A stretch of 64,000 nt of DNA from Micromonospora sp. WMMD1102 (GTDB taxonomy: Bacteria; Actinomycetota; Actinomycetes; Mycobacteriales; Micromonosporaceae): the NCBI RefSeq assembly GCF_029626265.1, contig NZ_JARUBN010000001.1, positions 2,046,001-2,110,000 of the forward strand, in the 5' to 3' direction. The notes under the pieces were generated by a model, which ran no database searches, was not told the origin of the DNA, and saw nothing but the letters and a program-made list of their open reading frames with translations. The translations under genes and the position numbers were made by a program. This document shows positions 53,693 to 62,517 of this stretch, piece after piece; position 1 is the first letter of the stretch, and each line of letters opens with the position of its first letter.

Positions 53693-54799
53693 ATGGGGAA
53701 GACGCAGGGCGAACCGATGGACCCGGCGCAGCGACGGCGGCTCACCCGGCGCGGCATCCTGGCCGCCTCGGCCGGCGCGGCCGCCGCACTGAGCGCCGTC
53801 GGCGCCAACGTGCTCGGCACCGACGCCCCCGCGGTCGCGCACGGACAACTCCGGGCCGAACCGCTGATCCCGCCCCGCCGCCGGGGCATCATCCTCTACA
53901 GCGTCCGGGACCGGATCTCCGCCGCCCCGGACGACAGCGGCGTGCCGTACGGCTTCGAGCGGGTGCTCGCCCGGATCGCCGAACTCGGCTACCAGGAGGT
54001 GGAGTTCGCCGGATACAACCAGAGCACCGAGATCCTGGGCCGGCAGATCACCCCGGCCGAGATCCGCAAGATCCTGGACGACAACGGGCTGGTCGCCAAC
54101 GGCACGCACACCTCGATCAACCCGGCCACCTTCGAGCAGCAGATGGAGATCGCCGAGACCCTCGGCATGCGGAACATCGGCACCGGCAGCGACCCGACGA
54201 ACTCGGCGTACCCCGCCGACTGGGACGCGGCGGCGGACGTCTGGAACGAACTCGGCCGGCAGGCCCGGCGGCGCGGGCTGCGGCTCTACACACACAACCA
54301 CGACGCCGCGTACTCGTTCCTGCTCGACTCCGGCCCGCTGGACGCGAACGGCCGGCCGACCCGCTCCTCCGGCACCCGCCGGCTGGAGTACTTCTTCCGG
54401 AAGACCGACCCCCGGTACGTCTTCTTCGAACTCGACATCTACTGGGCCTACGTGGCCCGCTTCAAGCACCAGAAGTACGTCGACCGGTGGGGCCGGGAGA
54501 AGACCGACCTGTTCGACCCGATCCTCAACGTCGTCGGGCAGAGCAAGCGGTTCCCGCTCTTCCATGCCAAGGACGGCAACCGGAACAGCGCGCTCGCCAA
54601 CGGCTACGAGATGGTCCCGCTCGGCGAGGGCGACATCAACTTCCAGCAGTTCTTCCAGACCATCGGCGACCCGGAGTTCCGGCACGCGAACTGGGAGCAG
54701 GACACCGCGCCCGGCGGCGCGGCCAACCCCGGCCAGTCGCTCGACTTCGCGGCGCTCAGCTACACCAACATGTCGGAGCTGACCATCTACCGTCGGTGA
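53693..54799 (+). CDS. Tat-exported sugar phosphate isomerase/epimerase family protein
   Basis: 368 residues from ATG 53693. The N-terminus RRRLTRRGILAASAGAAAALSAVG is a twin-arginine signal, so it is exported folded. The TIM barrel (AP endonuclease 2 fold) has FERVLARIAELGYQEVEFAGY near 85-105, NGTHTSINP, RLYTHNHDAAY, VFFELDIYW (metal site) and FPLFHAKDGN. Relatives include xylose isomerase-like epimerases, and in Tat form they often sit beside ThuA or sugar-dehydrogenase genes. Here only a fragment of such a neighbour remains downstream. Confidence 0.85.
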   Translation: MGKTQGEPMDPAQRRRLTRRGILAASAGAAAALSAVGANVLGTDAPAVAHGQLRAEPLIPPRRRGIILYSVRDRISAAPDDSGVPYGFERVLARIAELGYQEVEFAGYNQSTEILGRQITPAEIRKILDDNGLVANGTHTSINPATFEQQMEIAETLGMRNIGTGSDPTNSAYPADWDAAADVWNELGRQARRRGLRLYTHNHDAAYSFLLDSGPLDANGRPTRSSGTRRLEYFFRKTDPRYVFFELDIYWAYVARFKHQKYVDRWGREKTDLFDPILNVVGQSKRFPLFHAKDGNRNSALANGYEMVPLGEGDINFQQFFQTIGDPEFRHANWEQDTAPGGAANPGQSLDFAALSYTNMSELTIYRR

Positions 54800-54881
54800 C
54801 CTTCCGGGCGGGGTGCGGCGGCGCGTGCCCCGCCCATTCGTGACCAGGACCGTGTGTGCCCGTGTGCCCAACGGAGGAACC

Positions 54882-55362
54882 ATGAACCGACCTCGGCGGC
54901 GGCGGCCAGCCGGCGCTGACCACGGTCGGCCAGGTCGTCATCCAGGTGCCCCGGCAGCAGGCCGAGTTCGCCCAGGTGAAGCAGAACGTGACGATCGCCA
55001 ACACCAGTGACACCGGTGGTGGCCAGCACGTCAACGGGATCGACGCGGGTGACGCGATCGCGTTCGACCCGATCAACCTGGGCGACGCGAGTGCGGTCAC
55101 CTTCCGCTACTCCGGCGGCTCGGCGGCCACCGCCGGCACGCCCCGGGCCACCGTCGAGCTGCGGCTCGACTCGCCGACCGGTCCGCTGGCCGGCACCGCC
55201 ACGCTGAACGCCACGACCGGCAACAACGCCTGGTCGAGCCAGACCCTGCCGGTGGACCAGCCGGCCGGCGGGCACCGGCTCTACCTGGTCTTCCAGCCGG
55301 TCGCCGGTGGCCCGACCACCGGCCTGGTGAACCTGAACTGGGTGGAGTTCACGCCGAGGTGA
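54882..55362 (+). pseudogene. Truncated gene: start joined out of frame to a carbohydrate-binding domain
   Basis: ATG 54882 has a perfect ACGGAGGAACC ribosome site, but its frame (MNRPRRRR...) is unrelated to what follows. From about 54909 a different frame encodes GGQPALTTVGQVVIQVPRQQ and on to the stop at 55362, a CBM6-like beta-sandwich (HVNGIDAGDAIAFDPINL, VELRLDSPTGPLAGTA, GLVNLNWVEF) as found at the C-termini of ThuA or sugar-dehydrogenase proteins. A large internal deletion seems to have removed the catalytic part. A restart at ATG or GTG inside is possible but lacks a signal. Confidence 0.7.
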
Positions 55363-55370
55363 TAGGACCG

Positions 55371-55410
55371 CCCGCGGTGGCCCGGCCGGCGAAGTCCGGG
55401 CCACCGCGGG
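55371..55410. terminator. 15-bp perfect hairpin between convergent genes
   Basis: CCCGCGGTGGCCCGG at 55371-55385 and its exact complement at 55396-55410, 10-base loop, between the carbohydrate-binding remnant and the end of tctA. Serves both directions. Confidence 0.8.
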
Positions 55411-55431
55411 CACCGGCTCACGGCGACCTGC

Positions 55432-57108
55432 TCACGGCACCTTGCTGTCGGTCGCCGCGCTGTCCTCTGTCGGCGTGCGCTGCCCGGTCCCCGCGCTGTC
55501 CTTCGCCGCCGTCAGCCGTCCCGCCGCGCTGTCCTCTGTCGGCGTTCGCTGTTCCGGTGCCAGGTCCTCCTCGGGGGTCGGCACCTCCTCGGTCGCCGTG
55601 TCCCGGGCCGGTCTCCCGGTCGCCGGCCGGCGTCGCCGGAGCAGCCGGACGCCGACCGGTACGAGCAGGACCAGCACGCCGACCGCGAAGAGGGTGCCGG
55701 AGATCGGCCGGGTCAGGAAGCCACTCGGATCGCCGTCGAAGATCCGCATCGACTGCCGGAACGCCGTCTCCAGCAGGCTGCCCAGCACGAACGCCAGCAC
55801 CAGCGGGCCGGGCTCGAAGCCGGTCTTCTTCATCAGGTACCCGACGACACCGAAGAAGATCACCAGCAGCATGTCGAAGGTGCTGTTGTTGACGGTGTAG
55901 ACCCCCAGCATCGTCACGGTCACCACGATCGGGGCCAGGATGCTGTCCCGGACCGAGACCAGCCGGACGAAGACGCCGACCAGCGGGACGCTGAGGATCA
56001 GCAGGAAGACGTTGCCGACGTACATCGAGTCGACGACGCCCCAGAAGACCTCCGGGTTCTCGTCGATCAGGCGGGGACCGGGCGGGATGCCCTGGAGCAG
56101 CAGCGCGCCGAAGATCAGCGCCATCACCGGGTTGGTCGGGATGCCGAGCGTCAGCAGCGGGATGAACGAGGAGGTTGCCGCCGCGTTGTTGGCGGTCTCC
56201 GGGCCGGCGACACCCTCGATCGCTCCCCGGCCGAACCGTTCCGGCGTCCGGCTGCGGCGCTTCTCCAGGGCGTACGCGGCCATCGACGACAGCACCCCGC
56301 CGCCGCCGGGCAGCAGTCCGGTGAAGAACCCGACGACCGAGCCGCGGGCGACCGCTCCCCGGGACTGCCGCCAGTCCTGCCGGGACGGCCAGGCGTTGCT
56401 GACCCGGGGCTTCGGCAGCCGGTTCCGGACCCGGTGTTCGAGCAGGTAGAGGATCTCGCCAAGCCCGAAGAGTCCCATCGCCAGGGCGACGAAGTCGACG
56501 CCGTCGGCCAGGTTGATGTTGCCGAAGGTGAACCGGGGCGAGGCGAACAGCGGGTCCGGCCCGGCGGCGGCGAGCAGCAGGCCGAGCCCGGCCGCGACCA
56601 GGCTCTTCGCCGTCGACACCGTACCGAGGCTGGCGACCAGCAGGATCCCCGTCGCGGCCAGTACGGCGTTCTCCGGTGGTCCGAAGCCGAGCGAGAAGCG
56701 GGCCAGCAGCGGGGCCACCAGGGTCAGCCCGACGATGCTCACGGTGCCGCCGATGAACGACCCGATCGCGGCGATGCCGAGCGCGGAACCGGCCCGCCCC
56801 TGCCGGGCCATCTGGTAGCCGTCGATCGTGGTGATGACCGTGGCCGCCTCGCCGGGCAGCCGCAGCAGCACCGAGGTGATGGTGCCGCCGTACATGGCGC
56901 CGTAGTAGATGCCGGCGAGCATGATGATCGCCGACTCGGCCGGTATCTCGTAGGTGATCGGCAGCAGCAGGGCGATCGTGGCGACCGGCCCGAGGCCGGG
57001 GAGTACCCCGATGACCATGCCGATCACCACGCCGGCCAGCACGTAGAGCAGGTTCACCGGGGTGAAGACCACCCCGAAGCCGGCCAGCACGGGGTCGAGG
57101 AAGTCCAC
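55432..57108 (-). CDS. tctA: Tripartite tricarboxylate transporter, large membrane subunit TctA
   Basis: 558 residues from a GTG immediately after the tctB stop. About ten to twelve membrane helices. Family signatures: VIGMVIGVLPGLGPVATIALLLPITY near 29-54, YYGAMYGGTITSVLLRLPGEAATVITTIDGY near 68-98, and GFFTGLLPGGGGVLSS in the second half. The last about 60 residues are an unusual hydrophilic tail with two QRTPTEDSAA words, encoded by a DNA repeat. Works with TctB and the binding protein TctC to import carboxylates such as citrate using an ion gradient. Confidence 0.93.
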   Translation of the reverse strand: MDFLDPVLAGFGVVFTPVNLLYVLAGVVIGMVIGVLPGLGPVATIALLLPITYEIPAESAIIMLAGIYYGAMYGGTITSVLLRLPGEAATVITTIDGYQMARQGRAGSALGIAAIGSFIGGTVSIVGLTLVAPLLARFSLGFGPPENAVLAATGILLVASLGTVSTAKSLVAAGLGLLLAAAGPDPLFASPRFTFGNINLADGVDFVALAMGLFGLGEILYLLEHRVRNRLPKPRVSNAWPSRQDWRQSRGAVARGSVVGFFTGLLPGGGGVLSSMAAYALEKRRSRTPERFGRGAIEGVAGPETANNAAATSSFIPLLTLGIPTNPVMALIFGALLLQGIPPGPRLIDENPEVFWGVVDSMYVGNVFLLILSVPLVGVFVRLVSVRDSILAPIVVTVTMLGVYTVNNSTFDMLLVIFFGVVGYLMKKTGFEPGPLVLAFVLGSLLETAFRQSMRIFDGDPSGFLTRPISGTLFAVGVLVLLVPVGVRLLRRRRPATGRPARDTATEEVPTPEEDLAPEQRTPTEDSAAGRLTAAKDSAGTGQRTPTEDSAATDSKVP

Positions 57109-57699
57109 TCAGAAGACCAATCTCGGGAGCTTCACGTCCAGCAGCACGACGAACAGCAGGTAGAGCGCGGCCGTGGTGACGCTGCTGACCAGGGCGGTGA
57201 CCAGCCAGGACTCCCGGCCGAGCAGCCTGAGCCAGCAGGCCATCACCAGCAGGGTGGAGATCTCGAAGCCGATCCGGCTGATCAGCAGCACGTAGCCGAC
57301 CAGGCTGACCACCCCGACGACGATCCCGAGCCCGCCCCGGCCGAACCGTTCGACGGTCCCCGCCTTCCGCTCGAAGATCAGCGACCATCCTCCGGCGCCG
57401 AGCAGCAGCAGGCTGGCCAGCGCCGGCCAGAGTCCGGGCCCGGCCTCGGCGGGGGTGCCGAGGGAGAGCGTGACCGAGTACCCGAGCGTGACCAGGCCCA
57501 GCGAGACCGGCAGTATGCCCGCGACGAGCTGGCCGAACGGCCCGGCCGGCGGTATGTCGTCGCCCGGCAGCCCCGGCTCGCCCTCCGGCGGCATCACCAG
57601 CCGGCCCTCGGGCGGCGGCCCCGATCCGCCAGGCAGCGACGGCCCCGGCTCGGCCTCGTCGTCCGGTGGGGAGGCCCGGCCGGGGTCGCTCGGGCTCAC
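57109..57699 (-). CDS. tctB: Tripartite tricarboxylate transporter, small membrane subunit TctB
   Basis: 196 residues from a GTG overlapping the tctC stop by 4 bp (GTGA). The first about 55 residues are Pro/Gly/Glu-rich and soluble; four membrane helices follow (FGQLVAGILPVSLGLVTLGY, ALASLLLLGAGGW, IVVGVVSLVGYVLLISRIGFEIST, LVTALVSSVTTAALYLLFVVLLDVKLP), ending in the family-typical LDVKLPR. Accessory subunit of the TctA channel. Confidence 0.9.
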   Translation of the reverse strand: MSPSDPGRASPPDDEAEPGPSLPGGSGPPPEGRLVMPPEGEPGLPGDDIPPAGPFGQLVAGILPVSLGLVTLGYSVTLSLGTPAEAGPGLWPALASLLLLGAGGWSLIFERKAGTVERFGRGGLGIVVGVVSLVGYVLLISRIGFEISTLLVMACWLRLLGRESWLVTALVSSVTTAALYLLFVVLLDVKLPRLVF

Positions 57700-58718
57700 T
57701 TCGGCGCCAGCCCGAACCGGTCGATCAGCGCCTTGTACCGGTCGAAGTCGCCCCTGATCTTGTCCGTCACCTCGGCGCCATCGACCTCGAGCCGGTCGAT
57801 GAAGTTCTTCTTCAGGAAGTCGTCGTACTCCGGCGCCTTGACCGCCTCCCGGAACGCCTCCTGTAGCGCGGTCACCGCACCGTCCGGCATCGACTTCGGC
57901 CCGGCGATGAACCGGGCCTGGTCGACGGTCAGGTCGAAGCCCTTCTCCACGGCGGTCGGCAGGTCGGGCAGCGAGGGGCTGCGCTGCTGGCTGAACACCC
58001 CGAGCCAGCGCAGCTCACCGGACTGCACCAGCCGCATCGACTCGGCCGGCTGGGAGGCGCCGATGTCCACCTGCTTGCCAAGTACGGCCGTGACGGCCGG
58101 CCCGCCACCGCCGAACGGTACGTCGGTGGCGTTGAGCCCGGCGAGCTTGTAGAAGGCGGTCTGTGCGAAGTAGGCCCCGGTGCCCACCCCGGAGTGCCCG
58201 TACGTGATCCGCCGCCCGCTGCCCTTCAGGGCGATGACGTCGTCGATGGTCCGGAACGGGGAGTCCCGGTGTGCGACAAGCACGATGTTCTCGACGGTAA
58301 GTCCGATCACCACCCGGAGTTCGTCGAGCGAGACGGTGGCGGCGCCCTTGCCGAGTTGCGGGGTGAGGGTGAACAGCGAACTGGGCGGGAACCCGATCTT
58401 GTAGCCGTCGGCCTTGGCCGAGGCGACCTCCCTGGTGCCGACGGCGGCGGCCGCGCCGTCCCGGTTGATGATCACCATGGACTGGCCGAGCGGCTTCTCG
58501 ATCGCCTTCCCGAGGGTCCGGGCGATGAGGTCGGTGCTGCCACCCGGGGCGAACGGCACGATCAGCTCGACCGAGCGCTCCGGATATCCGGAGCCTTCGT
58601 CGTCGCCGCCGTCACCGGTCTGCACGCTGCAACCGGCGAGGAAGGCTCCGGCGCCGAGCCCCGCGCCCAAGCGCAGCACGGCCCGTCGGTCCATCGGGTG
58701 TCGGTTCGATCCGGTCAC
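57696..58718 (-). CDS. tctC: Tripartite tricarboxylate transporter, extracellular binding protein TctC
   Basis: 340 residues from a GTG behind GGGGAGG. The signal DRRAVLRLGAGLGAGAFLAGC combines twin Arg with a lipobox, so it is likely a Tat lipoprotein. Bug/TctC family features are YPERSVELIVPFAPGGSTDLIART near 45-68, GYKIGFPPSSLF, ITYGHSGVGTGAY and DVPFGGGGPAVTAVLGKQVD. It captures a carboxylate for TctAB. Gene order tctC-tctB-tctA with overlaps; no adjacent TctDE sensor. A near-consensus promoter lies at 58810-58838. Confidence 0.93.
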   Translation of the reverse strand: MTGSNRHPMDRRAVLRLGAGLGAGAFLAGCSVQTGDGGDDEGSGYPERSVELIVPFAPGGSTDLIARTLGKAIEKPLGQSMVIINRDGAAAAVGTREVASAKADGYKIGFPPSSLFTLTPQLGKGAATVSLDELRVVIGLTVENIVLVAHRDSPFRTIDDVIALKGSGRRITYGHSGVGTGAYFAQTAFYKLAGLNATDVPFGGGGPAVTAVLGKQVDIGASQPAESMRLVQSGELRWLGVFSQQRSPSLPDLPTAVEKGFDLTVDQARFIAGPKSMPDGAVTALQEAFREAVKAPEYDDFLKKNFIDRLEVDGAEVTDKIRGDFDRYKALIDRFGLAPK

Positions 58719-58809
58719 TGGTTCCTCCCCGTTGGCTCAGGTTAAGGATCTGGCTGGCTTGGGGACTCTCTCGACCGGGCGCAGATCATGGACTTCGAAG
58801 AGTGTCACC

Positions 58810-58838
58810 TTGATACATGCCGATCTAGGGATTGTCAA
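58810..58838 (-). promoter_or_regulatory. Near-consensus promoter for tctCBA
   Basis: On the minus strand TTGACA (complement of 58833-58838) and TATCAA (complement of 58810-58815) are separated by exactly 17 bp. Transcription would begin near 58803, about 85 bp before the tctC start. Confidence 0.7.
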
Positions 58839-59067
58839 TCAAATCGGTGGCAGCCGTACGAAGGGGACGGAATCGTCACCGGCCTTCGAATCATCGCAGC
58901 AGATCCGGGCGGCACCGCGTCGCCGCGCGGGTGCGGCTTCCGGCGATCGGCGGCTCCGCCCGGCGGCCCGTCCGGCGGGTCGGGCGCGGCTCCCGGGTGC
59001 GGGGTCCCGGGGGTCGCCTCGACTCCGTCGGCTGGGCGCGGGCCGGGGTGGACGACCAGGAGTCCCT

Positions 59068-59374
59068 TCAGGAGTTGGTCCCGAGCGGCGGTGCGGGTGT
59101 CTCCGGGTCCTGGTCCGTCGCGCCGTCCAACTCGGAGCGTCGGTCCGCCGGAGGTGCCAGGTAGCGGCGCACGATCTCCCCGGCCAGCGTGACCGCTGCG
59201 GTGCCGGCCATCACGGCCAGGGGCCGACTGGTCCAGCACTGCGGCGCAGATCGAGAGGCTGATCAATAGCAACTCGGTCCCGAGCAGCAGGATGGCGACC
59301 GCAGCCGACGGCCCGTCCGGCCCGGTCGGGCGCCGCGTCCGCGTTTCGGTCAGCTGCTTGCCCCGCATCGACAT
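59068..59374 (-). pseudogene. Frameshifted small membrane protein
   Basis: From ATG 59374 the frame gives MSMRGKQLTETRTRRP and then a membrane helix (AAVAILLLGTELLLISLSICAAVL). Near 59235-59245 good sequence moves to another frame, continuing TSRPLAVMAGTAAVTLAGEI and VRRYLAPPADRRSELD to a TGA at 59068-59070. Joined, this is a coherent protein of about 100 residues with two helices. Single frameshift: a young pseudogene or a sequencing error. Family not recognised; the layout is holin-like or like small membrane accessory proteins. Confidence 0.55.
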
Positions 59375-59404
59375 CAGGCAATTCTGCCGACTGGCGAGCG
59401 CTCG

Positions 59405-59440
59405 GCGCATGTGCAGATGCACGTGCATCTGCACATGCGC
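59405..59440. promoter_or_regulatory. Perfect 36-bp palindrome upstream of the xylanase gene
   Basis: Two 18-bp arms meet with no spacer; the sequence equals its own complement. It contains two abutting 12-bp units, GTGCAGATGCAC (59411-59422) and GTGCATCTGCAC (59423-59434), each with GTGCA/TGCAC arms, and CACGTG at the centre. It lies 82 bp before the xylanase ATG and 31 bp before the divergent membrane gene, so it is placed to control both. Confidence 0.85.
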
Positions 59441-59521
59441 TGAGATCGCGCGTCGATCGCCGGCCGATGCCGGGGCGTACGGTTGGCCGACCCGCAGTGC
59501 CCCGCCGATGGAGGATCTTCG

Positions 59522-60823
59522 ATGTCGTCCGACTCCCTGGTCCGGCAGCACCGGACCGCCACCGCCACCCTCACCGTGACAGGTGGAGGTGTTCCGCTGG
59601 ACGGTCAGGAGGTGGTGGTCGCACAGCGCGACCACGCATTCCTCTTCGGCTGCACCGGACTCGACTCCGTCACACACGCCGCCGGCCAGCCGGAGTCCGC
59701 CACCCCGGAGGCCGTCGCCTCCGAGGCCGTCGCCTCGGGGGCCGGATCGGATGTGCCGGCCGGTGGCGGCACGGCCCGGTCGGAACGGATGGGTGAGCTC
59801 TGGCTCGACCTGTTCAACTTCGCCACCCTGCCGTTCTACTGGGGCTGGTTCGAGCCCGAGCGCGGCCGGCCGGACACCCGGCGCCTCCAGGCGGCGGCAC
59901 GCTGGTTCACCGACCGGGGCTGTCTGGTCAAGGGCCATCCGCTGGCCTGGCACACCGAGAGTGCACAGTGGTTGACCGAGCTCTCCAACGCGGAGATCAC
60001 CGAGGCGCAGCTGGACCGGATCCGCCGGGAGGTGACCGACTTCGCCGGGCTGATCGACACCTGGGACGTGATAAACGAGGTGGTGATCATGCCGATCTTC
60101 GACAAGTACGACAACGGGCTGACCCGGATCTGCCGGGAGCTGGGGCGCATCCCGCTGGTCCGGACGGTCTTCGACGCGGCCCGTGAGGCGAACCCGCGGG
60201 CCACCCTGCTGCTCAACGACTTCGACATGTCCGCCGCGTACGAGTGCCTGATCGAGGGGGTGCTGGAGGCGGGGATCCGGATCGACGCGCTCGGCCTGCA
60301 GAGCCACATGCACCAGGGCTACTGGGGCGAGGAGAAGACGCTCGGCATCATCGACCGGTTCGCCCGGTACGGCCTGCCGATCCACTTCACCGAGACGACC
60401 CTGCTCTCCGGCCACCTCATGCCGGCCGACATCGTGGACCTGAACGACTACCAGATCCCGGAGTGGCCGAGCACCCCGGAGGGGGAGGAGCGGCAGGCCG
60501 ACGAGGTGGTCCGGCACTACCGGACCCTGCTGTCACACCCGTCGGTGCGGGCCAGCACGTACTGGGGGATGGTGGACGGCGGCTGGCTCGGCGCGCCGGG
60601 CGGCTTCGTCCGGGCCGACGGCACGCCGAAACCCTCCTACCACGCACTGCGCACGCTGGTCCGGGACGAGTGGTGGCTCGCCCCGACGACCCTCGGCACC
60701 GACGAGCGGGGTCGGGTCGGGTTCACCGGCTTCCTCGGCGAGTACGAGGTGTCGGCCGGTGGGCGCACCGCGACGTTCCGGCTCGACCAGCCGGGCCCGG
60801 CAACGCTCACCGTCGAGCTGTGA
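59522..60823 (+). CDS. Intracellular GH10 endo-xylanase-like enzyme
   Basis: 433 residues; ATG 59522 has a GGAGGATC ribosome site. No signal peptide, so it acts on imported oligosaccharides. GH10 motifs: VKGHPLAWHTE near 136-146, acid/base glutamate E186 in TWDVINEV, DALGLQSHMHQGYW near 255-267, and nucleophile E291 in IHFTETTLL. An Ala/Gly/Glu/Ser-rich loop at about 55-85 is unusual, as are the first 50 residues, which resemble a small beta domain, and a beta-rich C-terminal extension. Controlled perhaps through the 36-bp palindrome upstream. Confidence 0.9.
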   Translation: MSSDSLVRQHRTATATLTVTGGGVPLDGQEVVVAQRDHAFLFGCTGLDSVTHAAGQPESATPEAVASEAVASGAGSDVPAGGGTARSERMGELWLDLFNFATLPFYWGWFEPERGRPDTRRLQAAARWFTDRGCLVKGHPLAWHTESAQWLTELSNAEITEAQLDRIRREVTDFAGLIDTWDVINEVVIMPIFDKYDNGLTRICRELGRIPLVRTVFDAAREANPRATLLLNDFDMSAAYECLIEGVLEAGIRIDALGLQSHMHQGYWGEEKTLGIIDRFARYGLPIHFTETTLLSGHLMPADIVDLNDYQIPEWPSTPEGEERQADEVVRHYRTLLSHPSVRASTYWGMVDGGWLGAPGGFVRADGTPKPSYHALRTLVRDEWWLAPTTLGTDERGRVGFTGFLGEYEVSAGGRTATFRLDQPGPATLTVEL

Positions 60824-60886
60824 GGAAGGGCCCCTGGAAAAACCGCCCGCCCTGTCGCAGAACGCGGGGCGGTACGGGGCCCTTCC
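60824..60886 (+). terminator. Hairpin after the xylanase gene
   Basis: GGAAGGGCCCC at 60824-60834 pairs exactly with GGGGCCCTTCC at 60876-60886, and an inner ACCGCCC/GGGCGGT pair extends the fold. It starts right after the stop codon and also faces the end of the convergent GH43 gene. Confidence 0.75.
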
Positions 60887-60925
60887 ACACCGCTGCTCGT
60901 GACCGCAACGAGGGGATGGGGCGGC

Positions 60926-62431
60926 TCAGTACACGAATGGCCAGCCGGCCGAGTCGTAGCCGAGCCGGTTGATGCCGAGCAGCGCGGTGCCGTTGTCGGC
61001 GTAGTAGTGGTAGACGAGGAAGTCGCCGTCGCCGTCGGTGAGCACCGTCTGGTGGCCCGGCCCGTGCACGCTGCCGTGGGTGGCGAGCACCTGGGTCCCG
61101 CCGCCGGAGGTGAGCGCGGTGCCGTTCCGGTCGACGAACGGCCCGGTCACGCTCGTCGAGCGCCCGACCATCACCCGGTAGGTGCTGGCGGCGCCCTGGC
61201 AGCAGCGGTCGAAGGAGACGTACAGGTAGTAGTAGTCACCCCGTCTGACCAGGGTCGGCGCCTCGATCGCGCCGCCACCCCGGCCGGCGATGCTCCGGAT
61301 CGTGCCGTCCGCGCGCTTGCCGGTGGCCGGGTCCAGGGCGACCATCTTCAGCCCGGACCAGAACGACCCGAACGCCAGCCACCAGCGGCCCTGGGCGTCC
61401 ACGACCAGGTTCGGGTCGATCGCGTTGAAGTCGTCCGAGGTAGCCGACTCGACCACCAGCCCCCGGTCGGTCCAGCTTCCCGAGTTGCCGGTCGGGCTGG
61501 TGGCCAGGAAGATCGCCGACCGGTTCGAGCCGAAGGTGGAGGCGGAGTAGTAGAGGTAGTACTGGCTGTTCCGGTACGAGATGTCCGGCGCCCAGAGGTT
61601 GCGGCTGCCGCCGGTGTAGCCGGTGGTCCACGGGGCGCCGTTCGGGAAGACCGACCCGGCGTTGCGGAACGTTACCCGGTCCGTCGAGGTCTTCAGCGCG
61701 ACGTTGTCCCCGGTGTGCGCGACCAGGTAGTCGCCGCCGGGGCGGCGGAGCACGGTCGGGTCGTGCACCCCGACGTCCCCGGTCACCCGCATCGGCGCCG
61801 GGTAGCCGGCCGGCGGGGTGCCCGGACCGCCGGTGGGGGTCGGACCCGGGGTGCCGCCCGAGCCGACCCGGACGAGCTGCCACTGCTGGTTGGCGCCGCC
61901 GGTGTCGGCGTACTGGCTGATCCGGCCGCCGTCGGCGGTGGACCACTCCCAGACGTCGAGGGCCTTGTTGCTGTTCCGGTTGACCAGCCGGACGTACCCG
62001 CCGTCCGAGTCGGCGAGCCGGAACTGCTGGTTCGTGCTGTTCCGGTCGGCCCACTGGATCACCTCCGCGCCGTCGGCGGTGGAGGAGTCCCGGATGTCGA
62101 GGACCTTGCCGCTGTGCCGGGAACGCAGTCGGTGGTAGCCGGATCCGGAGTCGACGAACTGCCACTGCTGCCAGGCGCCGTCGTTGCGGGCCCACTGCAC
62201 GATCCGGCCACCGTCGGCGGTGGACCGTTCGTAGACGTCCAGGGCCTTGCCGCTGTGCCGGGACACCAGGACGTACCAGGCGTTCGGATCGACGGTCGCG
62301 GCCGAGGCCGACCGGACCGGTAGGGCGACGGCGGCGCCGACGAGCATGGCGGCGACCGCGAGCACCGTGGTGGTACGGGCGAGCCGGGTCCGGCTCGGTG
62401 TCGTCGGGGGCGGGAAAGCGGGAGCTTCCAT
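60926..62431 (-). CDS. Secreted GH43 arabinanase-like enzyme with N-terminal ricin domain
   Basis: 501 residues. Signal peptide 1-45 (cleavage after SASA), with GGAAGGA ribosome site. Residues about 50-190 are a ricin-type lectin with three repeats (KALDVYERSTADGGRIVQW, KVLDIRDSSTADGAEVIQW, KALDVWEWSTADGGRISQY). A Gly/Thr/Pro linker leads to the GH43 five-bladed propeller: catalytic D224 in VHDPTV, D340 in AIDPNLV and E390 in AIEAPTL. Similar enzymes are endo-1,5-alpha-L-arabinanases. Divergent from a second GH43 gene with a shared LacI-type operator. Confidence 0.9.
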   Translation of the reverse strand: MEAPAFPPPTTPSRTRLARTTTVLAVAAMLVGAAVALPVRSASAATVDPNAWYVLVSRHSGKALDVYERSTADGGRIVQWARNDGAWQQWQFVDSGSGYHRLRSRHSGKVLDIRDSSTADGAEVIQWADRNSTNQQFRLADSDGGYVRLVNRNSNKALDVWEWSTADGGRISQYADTGGANQQWQLVRVGSGGTPGPTPTGGPGTPPAGYPAPMRVTGDVGVHDPTVLRRPGGDYLVAHTGDNVALKTSTDRVTFRNAGSVFPNGAPWTTGYTGGSRNLWAPDISYRNSQYYLYYSASTFGSNRSAIFLATSPTGNSGSWTDRGLVVESATSDDFNAIDPNLVVDAQGRWWLAFGSFWSGLKMVALDPATGKRADGTIRSIAGRGGGAIEAPTLVRRGDYYYLYVSFDRCCQGAASTYRVMVGRSTSVTGPFVDRNGTALTSGGGTQVLATHGSVHGPGHQTVLTDGDGDFLVYHYYADNGTALLGINRLGYDSAGWPFVY

Positions 62432-62517
62432 GGGTTGTCCTTCCGCAGGTCGTCCGGTGGACGGTGCCGCGACTTCCTGACTGTGCGCCCGTTCGGGGAC
62501 GTCTTGACTGGCATCGA

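Noticed and set aside
59405..59440. Rho-independent terminator reading of the 36-bp palindrome
   Set aside because: It lies upstream of both neighbouring starts, not after a gene, and has no loop between the arms.
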